Assembly: GCA_963921935.1 (NCBI GenBank)
Contig: OY998175.1
Span: 260,490,709 to 260,554,708, forward strand
Length of the DNA stretch: 64,000 nucleotides
Direction: 5' to 3'
Source of the DNA: Galeruca laticollis
Lineage: Eukaryota > Arthropoda > Insecta > Coleoptera > Chrysomelidae
Part shown: in pieces, positions 55,060 to 64,000 of the stretch
Position numbering within the stretch: position 1 is the stretch's first letter
Layout of the letters: every line of letters starts with the position of its first letter
Position numbers and translations under genes: made by a program
The notes under the pieces: generated by a model
Seen by the model: only the letters and a program-made list of their open reading frames with translations
What the model was told of the DNA's origin: nothing
Databases searched by the model: none

Positions 55060-56670
55060 TAGAATATTAACAAAAACGAAATGACCTTGATATTGTTGAT
55101 TTTATAAAATTTAAAATCTCAATATAAAATCATCTCACAGATAACGCAAGGGACCATCCACCTAATTCACAAAAACTGGGTTATTTAGATATTGAATGAT
55201 ATTTCGACCATTCATCCTACCCAGATTCAAAATTATCTTTTAATATCACATATATTATATCTGCCTAACTTCAGAAACCTATTTACGAAATATATTTCAA
55301 TATTATTATTTAAGATTATGATAGAAAAAATAGGAATACAGGTTTTTCAATGTACATTATAAATATTTAGATGTTCTAAGTGGAATTTAGAAATTATTTT
55401 GTACATTTTGAGATATAATAAAAATTAAGCAGGAAAAATCTCAAACGGCAAAGAACCATTGTATTCACAATAAGTATTGTAATATGTTGATAAATTACCG
55501 ACATTGAACTTAATTTGTAATGACCCATTTTTCTCTCCTGGATGGAAAGAATTCGCTAAATTATTCGAATTTCGTTATTTCACCGCATGGCTCCAATGGC
55601 TGTACTTTACATTTATCTAACCGTAATTCATAATAATATTAGAATGAAATGATACAAAAATTAAGTAATAAATCATATTTATGTTTATGAAAACTATACG
55701 CCTGTTGAAAGAGAGACGGACAATATCAGAACAGACTTGAGCTTATGAGAACTTTTTTCTACAACCTGAAAGTTGAAGTGTTGTGGAACAGTAAAATTCA
55801 AATAATCCTGAAAACGGTTAATATTTTGAATATCAAAGAAGTACACCTTTTTTCTACAGAAATGATGAGGCTATCCAAATTCAATAAGTGAGTTATAAAT
55901 TTAATGAGTCACAAAAAACTTGTAGCTGATGTGGCGACATCTACGAGTTTACTCAAATCCTTTCTCATATTCTTGTTTGTCCTTGCTAAAACATGTTCAT
56001 ATCCAATTTTCAAGTTAATATCTCGAAAAATAACTGTTCTATTAATAAAAGTCTATTTAATTTTTTTTTCTATTTAACATTCTGTATCTCAGTAAGAAGC
56101 AGACTCAGACCCATTTTTGTTAATGGAAGTATAATTCTTTTTGACTTCTAAATCTGCAGTTACAATTTGGACCACTACTTAGGAATCACCCTGTATATTT
56201 TTGGACACTTCGTAAAACACGCCAGGATTACAACGGACCTGTCTGTTTTCATATCAATCAATTTAACTTGCAATTCATTTCCTAAATCTCTATCATGATT
56301 TATTAATTTTGTTGTTTAATTAGGTTATTTGTACTAAAAACTAGTGATTATTTTAAAGCTATTTTTTGAGTGCCTTGAATTTGTGCAAAAACTTAAACTT
56401 AATTCTCTAGTAGTAAATTAGGTTAATGAAATGAAAAGTATTTAAAACAAATGCATGCCACACAGCCGGCAACACCGAAAATGGTGTATAAGGCAGCCAT
56501 CATCCTCTAGAAAGTGTACTACAGTCCAAGATTTTTCTTTTGGACTAGTACCCATTTTTCCTCAATCTATAAAAAAACTATTTAATTATTACCATTCTTT
56601 AAATATTACCTTCCATACTTTTTTGTTTAATAATATATAAAACTATTTTAATTAATATTTACATATACAT
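55060..56670. other. no gene recognised; a mariner-like terminus near 56196
   Basis: GGAATCACCCTGTATA at about 56183-56198 is the reverse complement of a TACAGGGTGATTCC terminus, so a fragment of another mariner-like element or MITE ends there. Its other end was not found. No coding similarity in the rest. Confidence 0.5.
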
Positions 56671-56679
56671 CTTTTAATA

Positions 56680-56830
56680 TAAAATCAAAGCGTTCGATAC
56701 TTATAATAAGCTACCAGAAGAAATAAAGAACTTGACAACAAAAGCACAATTTAAGAATAAATTGGAGGCACACTTGAAAGTTTATAATCTCTGGTTTGTA
56801 AAAGTCCTAAGGAATGCTTATCCTTCAATT
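56680..56830 (+). pseudogene. 3' end of a LINE ORF2
   Basis: Reads FDTYNKLPEEIKNLTTKAQF and KNKLEAHLKVYN, the last conserved block of Jockey/CR1-like RT proteins, then a short AT-rich 3' region. Nothing upstream belongs to it, so the copy is severely 5' truncated. Confidence 0.6.
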
Positions 56831-57112
56831 TGTCATTTGTTGTATATTATTGTTTTGTATTTTATTACAAAATGTAGCTGATCTGTAGTCCATTTCCATT
56901 TTCAGTTAATATTTTCGTATATTTATATCTATTTTCTGTTAATTAATTATTTATTATATTTATTAGGTAATCCTATTTCAAATAAGTAGTCATTAAATTA
57001 ATTAAATACCTATGTTAATGGTTGAAAATTTATATTTGCTATTTCATATTAATATTATTCAAACTAAGTTTTTGCCACTTGTACCTGTTGGCTTGTTAGG
57101 CTCATGAAACGG

Positions 57113-59002
57113 TTAAATATGTACTAGAGGCATTGCAACTGATGGTTGGCTTTTTAAATTCATTAAAATATATTTAACATCAACTTCGTTAATATTCCAT
57201 TTCTCTACACTATCAAGATCATTCAAATTTACTGCATATATATTTAGATCAGATGAAGAGTATGGTTTAGTGTAATAATCATCATATTGTCGAAACTTTC
57301 TAAAAAATACACATTTCCGATTATTTACCGTAATAAAGTTGTCTATAATTATTATACTGCAATTTTTTGAAGAGCAACAGTTATCTGGACTCTTGGTTGT
57401 TAATGTGAACTCTAAAAATATAGCTTTTTCAAATTGGCAAGGAGTATTATGTTCTATTTTAAATTCTGGATAATTACAAACTCCATGTGAACCTTCATCG
57501 ATATCAACTACATGTTTCATTTCTTCTTTTCGTCGTACAATTTGTTCAAGTGGTTTATCATGTTTTCGAATCATACTCAATATAGTTGACATGTAATTTT
57601 CAAATGGATAAGCTGCGTATGTGTCAAGAGGACCAAACTTTTTGGAATCATCACTTATGTGTAGTAAATTATGTATATTATGAGAAGCATTCTCTTTACC
57701 ATATAGAATTAGAAATGTTTGAAAAAATAGCATAAACTCTTAGGAACACTCTCTATAAAATTCGTTTGTAATTTTTTATTTGACAAAATAGTAAACCCAA
57801 CATGGAGAGACATAAAATTAAGGTATAAATCAAATAGCAATACTTTTTTAGAACTACAGGTCCAGTATATAATAATAACTGCCTAAATTCTGAGAACTTT
57901 CCATTCCTTATACTCTTCCATACGCCTAGGTTTTCGGTTAAATTCACTAGGAATGTTATCGGGTAGATTAATTAGGTTATTTGATAATTCTGATATTTTA
58001 TTGAAAGACAATTTGGATGGTGGTTTACCATTACACCAATGATGAATAAGTTTTTTAACAATTCCAAGGTGCAAAAGATGCATTGGGTCAAGTACAAAAT
58101 TATCTATTGAATTGAAATTTGGAATTCGCTCTATTATCGAAGTTCCCACGTGGTGATCAATTTGAGTTTTGGCTCTAAATTCAAAATCTGTTCTTGCTTT
58201 GAATTTTTGATTAGGGAAACAGACTCGACCATCAATATAATTGCCCCCTATGTCACACTTAGTGCAAGAAGTGACCTTTTGTGCGGAGAATATAAGATTT
58301 GGCTGGTACATCACAAACAAATGCTTTTATTTTGAATATATATGATTTACTATTATGTATGAAACCATTTGTAGTTATATGAATTACTTCATAAATAAAA
58401 TCGTATAAAAAGTCATCAGGGTCTTTAGGTTCGTCATACCCATGGTAAATGCCTATCATATCAACTACTTTTTCATTTACAACAAGACTACATAGAATTG
58501 GATACACTTGACTAGAAGAACTTTTTAATAATGGAAGGCCATCAATATGTATCAATACTTCAATACTATTTATATCTATCAATTTACGAGATTCACACCA
58601 AAATGATAATAATATCCTGGGTCCACGTATCTTTTGTCAGCTTTACGAGGTGTATGTAGTAACATTCTAGGATCTACTGGAAGAGTATCATGAAAAGATT
58701 TAAGGGTGCTTAAAAGATATTTAATTGCAACATGTGGTATTTTGTGTTTAATTGCCCACCTTGCTATTGAACTATTGATCTTTTTTTTGTATTGACTTGT
58801 CTGAAAATTGTATAGGAGAAAGATTACTGTCTGATACAAGTGGTATATTTCTGGTAACGAATTCGGCTTCACTACTAGATTCAGACGGAAAATAACTGTT
58901 TTCTATTTCATAATCAAAGTTAACTACGGAACTGGGTTGTGAGTAATCCTGTTGATTTTCATTGGAAGATATAGAATCCTGTCTCTTATTTATTTTAGGC
59001 AT
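57113..59002 (-). pseudogene. CACTA/EnSpm-like transposase, broken into about six frames
   Basis: Minus strand, from 59002 to 57113. An acidic Ser-rich start (YFPSESSSEAEFVTRNIPL) is followed by SSIARWAIKHKIPHVAIKYL, LPVDPRMLLHTPRKAD, VLIHIDGLPLLKSSSSQVYP and VVDMIGIYHGYDEPKDPDDF. At 58260 come CTKCDIGGNYIDGRVCFP and TSIIERIPNFNSIDNFVLDP, then MHLLHLGIVKKLIHHW with the DxMH-type Asp motif. Then KIGFPLDTYAAYPFENYMST-like sequence (FGPLDTYAAYPFENYMS) at 57630. This order is that of insect CACTA-like transposases. Frameshifts at about 58870, 58580, 58290, 57940 and 57740. No terminal repeats located. Confidence 0.78.
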
Positions 59003-59755
59003 GTTAAAACATATAAATAAAACAGGTACTTATCTGATAATTCACAGCCAGAAACTTCCACGTGCAACTAACTTACTTTTTAATCGACGAAAGCAGCAGA
59101 TCCATTAAATTAATAATTATGATAAAGCGTGAACAACTGAAAACTGAATACAGAAAAGAGCCGCACTCTTATAAAATCATAATTAGGTTGGTTACAAGTT
59201 CAAAATGCAAATATCACATTCGAATCAAACGATTCTATTGGGCGAACCGATTGAGTATCGACGATTATACGAACTCGATTCACTTTAATCGATTTTCTCG
59301 TCGATTTTATCCTAGTCTTCCACTTTTCTACTCTTTCACAGGTGTTATTAGGCGTTTTAAATGTTAAAAGTATTTTGTTATTTAGAAATTTGATCATGAT
59401 GTTCACTTGATTGATGGATATTTAAATGATAGAAACAATATGAAAATTTTGTATAGTCACAAAAAAAACCGATATTTTGCATCGCCCCAGTCAAAATTCG
59501 AAATCTTTAGGTCAAATAAATAAGTTAAAATTTACCTAAAATGCACGTTCAGTTATCCAAAACATGACAGATATGCTTACAGTTCACTTTTAATAATGTG
59601 ATGTGACATTCTCGATGACCAAGCGTTGCAAATTCACTTTCATCTAGATGAGTTACTAATTTAACTATTTTGTTTCAATTTTCAATCGTAGTAGGCATAT
59701 CGTCATGCAACACAAATAAACACGAAGGAAAACTGACACTTATTACTGAATGTCC
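59003..59755. other. no gene recognised
   Basis: Upstream flank of the CACTA-like gene. The 101-codon plus frame at 59062 and its opposite shadow show no motif. Confidence 0.5.
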
Positions 59756-59905
59756 ATTAACGGACAGTTTAAGGATATCCCGCATTGTAAATCCAAAGAC
59801 CAATTAAAATGGACATCCAGTGGATGTCCATATAATGTCCCTGGACAAATGAGTCATCATATGGACAAATTCTGGACGTCCTATGGACGTCCGGTGCTAT
59901 TTGGG
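59756..59905. repeat. cluster of GGACATCC/GGACGTCC dyads
   Basis: Within 150 bp: ACGGACAGTTTAAGGATATCC, TGGACATCCAGTGGATGTCCA (a perfect dyad), ATGTCCCTGGACAAAT, CATATGGACAAATTC, TGGACGTCC, ATGGACGTCC. It ends 10 bp before the LTR at 59915. Probably an internally repetitive short element; family unknown. Confidence 0.7.
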
Positions 59906-59914
59906 AGGGCCTTT

Positions 59915-60294
59915 TGTAATATTAAACAAACAGCCATTCGAGATTCTTGTGTCAACAATCTGAATAATAGAGTAATATTTTAATTTGGAGAATACTTTAA
60001 AGTTTTAAAATTTGATTCATTATTTTAATAACAATTTTGATCCCACCCTGAGATAAGAGTGATTAAAGTTCATTGTGAATAAATTCATCTTTCGAAATAC
60101 AAAAATATTATTCATCATAGCCGGGTATTATTTGACAACTATTGTCAAATTGATATATATTGCATACGCTGCTAAAGGTGTATGTGCAATATTGTCGCTG
60201 CAATCACAGATTGTACAACGTGGACAAATGAAATTTCAATAGTGTTATATTCAAATATTCATCAATATAAATTATAGATAATCGAGATATAACA
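59915..60294 (+). mobile_element. 5' LTR of a Ty3/gypsy-type element
   Basis: Begins TGTAATATTAAACAAACAG and ends GAGATATAACA, giving TG...CA ends and a length of 380 bp. It is followed after 3 nt by the primer-binding site. Homologous to the isolated LTR at 5270-5629. The 3' LTR lies beyond the window. Confidence 0.88.
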
Positions 60295-60297
60295 AAT

Positions 60298-60315
60298 TGG
60301 CGCCCAACGTGGGGC
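60298..60315 (+). other. primer-binding site, tRNA-Lys(CUU) type
   Basis: TGGCGCCCAACGTGGGGC, complementary to the 3' end of insect tRNA-Lys(CUU) as I recall it (my recollection, not checked). Confidence 0.85.
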
Positions 60316-60387
60316 GATCAAAAATTGGCACATAATTATAAAAATATGGAAATTTATTGACTATATAAAAAAAATTCAGTATCTACG

Positions 60388-62290
60388 ATGGAAAGAAGAA
60401 TGACGTTAAGGGATGGTAAACAGGGAGGAGTTGAAAGTGGATCTGACGAAGAAAGGGAAGAAAGGAGTCATGGAAGAGGAGATTTTCAGGTGCAGTACTT
60501 GGATGAAGGGAGGGAGTAATCAGAAGGAGATGTGACAGTAGGAGATGAGGAAGAACAAGAGAATAGGAGAAAACCAAGTATGAGTCATAATGACCAATTT
60601 ATGCAATTTTTTATTAATATGGAAAAGAATATGCGGGGAGATATGAATAGTATGAATGAAAACATAAATAATATGAATGGAAAAATGGACAACATGGAAA
60701 AAATATGAGGGGAGATATGAATAATATAAGTGGAGAAATGTATGAGAATATGAATGATATAAAGATGAACATGAATAACTTGGAAAAGGAAATTGATGAG
60801 GTGAAAATGGAAAGTTTCATTGAGATTAAGAAAGTTAGGGAGGAGAACGAGCAAATTAGAAAGCAGATCGAAAAGGTGAAAGAAGATATGAAAGGCCAAA
60901 ATGAAACTTTGTGGATGGAAATTCAAGAAAATGGCAATAAAATCAGGGAAAATATAAACAAGCATGTGGTAGAAGAAGTTCAAGAATTAGGAAGATGCAT
61001 AGAAGAAAATGTACCTGGAGCAATTCAAGTGGAAGTAAAGAAACAAAATGGGAATATAATTGAAGAAATACAGTCTAAAAAAGTACAAGGTCAAACAAAT
61101 GAGGAAATAATGCAAATGTATGAACAGAATTTGAATAAGAAATTCAATTACTTAAATGGAAGGATAAGAGAACAAACAGGAACGTGTATAAAAAGGAGTG
61201 AAAATAAAGACAAATAATGTAACGAGGAATTGGAGGAAATGAATAGAAAATGACGAAAAACTGTGGAAGAAATAGAAGATAATTTAAAACGGAATGGAGA
61301 TGGAATGATGTATACTGGAAATATAGATTTTGGAGTGAAATTTGATGAAAATATAAATGTAATTCATCCAAAAGTGTTTATTAAAATCATCAAAAGTAGA
61401 ATGAGGAGAATAAGAGATATTGTGGACAAGAAAATCATTATCAGAGGAATGTTATCCGGACATGCTTTATTGTGGTTCTGCGATAAAGAGGAACAAGTAC
61501 CTGATACAGAAGAATTGGAAAAACAATTTCTAAAATATTTTTGGCGGGAGATACAACAGGCAAGTTTCAGGGAGAAACTTCACTTTGGAAAATTTGACTA
61601 CAATCAAAGTATGAATTTCAATGCATATGCAATGAAAATGTACAATAGTGCACAATATTAAGAGCCAAGTATGCGAGAAGAAGAAATGGTCTTATATATA
61701 TCAAGACATTTCGAACAACAAGTATCAGAAACAATTGGGATACAAAATATTAAGACAATGGAAGGCTTATCTTATTATTTATTGAGACTTGAAAGGAGTA
61801 ATAATGAAAAAAGAAATGGAATTAAAAATTTCAATGGAATAAGGGGAAACGGAGATGGATATTACAGAAGAGATATTAATAATACATATGAAAATAGAAA
61901 CTATTGAAACAGGGATTTTGATAATAGAAGAAATGATAGACATGTAGACAGGAATTATAGAAATGAAAATAGAAATTACAGAAATGAAGACCGAAGATAT
62001 GGAAATGGAAATAAAAATAATGATAAGAAGTACTTTGAGAATAGATGAGATCCTAGGAACTTGGACAGAAGAAATGATAATGACGACAGAAATGAAAATT
62101 GGCGACAGCATAGATGGATAGGAACAAATAATTATCATGATCGGAGAAATTTTGAAAGAAGAAATGATGATGGAAAAAATTGTACGCTAGGAAACCAAGA
62201 AAGAAACTATGATAGAAAAAATAAAAGATAGGAGACAAGTAAACATAAAACAAGAACAAGAAAGATATAATGATCACAGTCAAACTGTAG
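60388..62290 (+). pseudogene. gag: gag of the gypsy-type element, broken
   Basis: Starts with Met at 60388 (MERRMTLRDGKQ) and an acidic stretch; a TAG at about 60517 and a TGA near 60706 break it. A long Met/Asn/Glu-rich coiled coil follows (60705-61217). The capsid-like region is at 61263-61907: FDENINVIHPKVFIK, SGHALLWFCDKE, KYFWREIQQASFREKL, HFGKFDYNQS, a TAA at 61660, EEEMVLYISRHFEQQ. The tail (61907-62260) is Arg/Asn/Asp-rich (NRDFDNRRNDRHVDRNYRN) with stops and has no Cys-His knuckle, so nucleic-acid binding would rest on basic residues. Same family group as the gag at 144-1172. Confidence 0.8.
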
Positions 62291-62318
62291 ATAAAATATT
62301 TACTTAATTTGCTTTCAC

Positions 62319-62993
62319 GTGCATAATATTATTTTTTCTAAGTACGAACCTCCAAGAGAATTTGTGGATATCGGAGAAATTGGGAAAATACATGACAATT
62401 TAGGTTTAATATTCATTGAAGGTAAAATACAAAATATAGGATGTAAAATTTTGATAGATACGGGATCAGAAGTAACGTTGATAAGTCAAAGGATTATAGA
62501 CAAGTGCATTAAAAATAATATTATGGTGGTAAATACCAACAAATTATCACTAGTGGGAGCGAATAATAAAAAACTATATGATACCAATGAAATGATAATT
62601 GAGGAATTACAATTGGGTAATAATTCATTTAAAGTACAAATGTTAGTTGTAAAGAATTTAAATTATGATATAGTATTGAGGTCAGATGAATTAGACAATC
62701 ACAATATGATTAATAATTGTAAAGAAAAATTGGTGAATTGTAAAGAAGAAGATATTGGTTTCATCAAACAAGAATCAAATAAAATAGAAGAAGATAAATT
62801 CTATGTAATGAATCAAATCACTGATGAACATCAAACAGATTTAAATCTGTGTAAACAAAAGTATATGGAAATAGTAATGGAATTGATAAGACGATACCAC
62901 AGATTATTTAATGAAGAAGTACAAGTAGCAAGTAAATATGTACATAAACTTGAAATGAATAAAGATATATCTGATTTCAAAGTAAGAACATAG
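62319..62993 (+). pseudogene. pol: aspartic protease region of pol
   Basis: A 224-codon frame. Residues 44-56 are KILIDTGSEVTLI: the retropepsin DTG triplet in its hydrophobic setting. The flap-side and second hydrophobic motif are represented by VQMLVVKNLNYDIVLRSDEL, where a G usually follows IVL. From about residue 185 the text leads into RT (ELIRRYHRLFNEE, YVHKLEMNKD). An in-frame TAG at 62991-62993 separates it from RT; without it the frame would continue. Confidence 0.85.
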
Positions 62994-64000
62994 CTAATTC
63001 CGTATAAATTGAAGGATGAATTATACCACGAATTAAATAATATGTTAAAATATGGAATAATAGAAAGATCAAATTCACAATATAATAATGCAGTTACTTG
63101 TGTACGAAAAAAATCTGGAGAAATAAGAATATGTTTAGATGCAAGGAATATCAATAGTTATACAAAAAAACAATACGAAAGTCCCATGAATATAGATAGT
63201 ATATTTTGTAGAATTATCAATGCAAAGATATTTTCAAAATTAGATCTGAAACATAGTTTTTGGTTAATTCCTTTAGAAAAAAAAGTTAAAAATATACCGC
63301 TTTCATGGTAGATGGCGTGGTATATCAATTCTGTGTGGTACCTTTCGGATTGCAGAGCTCATGTGCAGCTTTGGCAAGGACACTTCACACCATTTTAAAT
63401 GAATATGACAATTGTATACTTCATTATATATATGATATCCTGATATATTCGTAAAATAAAGAAAAACATAAAGAACATTTAAATATTATTTTTGAAGAAC
63501 TGGAAAATGCTGGATTGAAATTAAACATCGAAAAATGTAAATTTTATCAAGAAAAAATAAAATATTTGGGATATGTTTTGAATACCAAAGAAGTTTCTAT
63601 GGATCCAGATCGAATTAAAACAATTTTAGAATACAAACCACCAATTAATTTGGAAACTTTGAAAGGGTTTTTAGGAATTTTAAACTATTTCAAACGATTA
63701 ATACCTGATCTAAGTAGAAAAGAAATACCATTAATTGAATTATTGAAGAAAGGTGTGAAATGGCATTGGAATGAAAAACAAGAAAGAGCCTTTAGAGAAC
63801 TCAAAGAAAATTTTACAAGGTATATCGCCCACAATATAATAAACAATTTATTTGGAGAACAGATGCATCAGTTGATCGTTTTGCTGGAGTATTGATACAA
63901 GAGCAGGAAAAAGGAGAAGTACCCATTAGTTTCTTATCTAGGGTTACTAAAATACATGAAAGGAAATATTCTGTAACGGAACTTGAAATGGCAAGCGTGC
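62994..64000 (+). pseudogene. pol: reverse transcriptase and start of RNase H, cut by the window edge
   Basis: RT blocks in order: ELNNMLKYGIIERSNSQYNN and VRKKSGEIRICLDARNINSY (63090-63160); KIFSKLDLKHSFWLIPLE (motif A, 63228-63280); after a one-base loss at about 63298, VVPFGLQSSCAALARTLHTIL (motif B); LHYIYDILIYS at 63420-63452, where Tyr-Asp stands for the catalytic Asp-Asp; a stop at 63453; then LKLNIEKCKFYQEKIKYLGY, LKGFLGILNYFKRLIPDLS and WNEKQERAF. RNase H opens near 63850 (IWRTDASVDRFAGVLI) in another frame and leaves the window with KYSVTELEMAS. Confidence 0.88.

Overview
The window looks like repeat-rich nuclear DNA of an insect or a close arthropod relative. It is AT-rich, with (TA)n and (AAT)n microsatellites. 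It contains no gene I can defend as a host gene, and almost every recognisable coding stretch belongs to a transposable element broken by stops, frameshifts, deletions or nested insertions. The animal assignment rests on element types: Penelope-like elements with GIY-YIG nucleases, Ty3/gypsy elements primed by tRNA-Lys, several LINE families, Tc1/mariner-type transposases and an animal CACTA-like transposase. I cannot name the species.

Layout. 1-2.05 kb: 5' part of a gypsy-type LTR element on the minus strand (gag, primer-binding site, probable LTR). 2.2-5.2 kb: no gene; a decayed hammerhead-like motif flanked by inverted repeats at 4.19-4.35 kb and a satellite fragment at 5.1 kb. 5.25-5.63 kb: a lone LTR with primer site (minus), same family as the LTR at 59.9 kb. 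6.5-7.8 kb: a 133-bp duplication and a possible pol scrap. 7.8-9.6 kb: a Penelope-like RT pseudogene. 9.67-9.97 kb: satellite. 10.4-11.8 kb: LINE RT (minus). 12.0-16.95 kb: I-clade LINE split by 1.3 kb of unknown DNA. 17.0-18.1 kb: LINE endonuclease (minus). 19.2-26.76 kb: an intron-bearing Tc1/mariner-superfamily transposase gene (minus) into which a 6.1-kb inverted Penelope composite has inserted, with a 12-bp target duplication. 28.9-32.3 kb: gypsy/errantivirus-like element (minus). 34.06-43.77 kb: three LINE copies (minus) next to (AAT)n tracts. 43.97-44.83 kb: another LINE RT (plus). 46.74-47.4 kb: primer site and GC-richer probable LTR. 48.4-49.05 kb: satellite array. 49.05-49.5 kb: Tc1 fragment. 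49.65-51.45 kb: second inverted Penelope composite, again with a 12-bp duplication. 51.57-52.3 kb: zinc-knuckle ORF. 52.42-55.06 kb: mariner-like foldback element made of two inverted half copies. 57.1-59.0 kb: CACTA-like transposase (minus). 59.9-64.0 kb: gypsy element (plus) with LTR, primer site, gag, protease and RT, running off the window.

Most interesting signals. The Penelope-like family occurs as head-to-head inverted composites with 12-bp target duplications and asymmetric ends. Each copy carries a candidate hammerhead-ribozyme core near its 3' end. The mariner foldback, the nested 392-bp mini-Penelope insertion and a dispersed ~170-bp satellite are also worth checking. I see no cellular pathway, operon-like system or CRISPR array.
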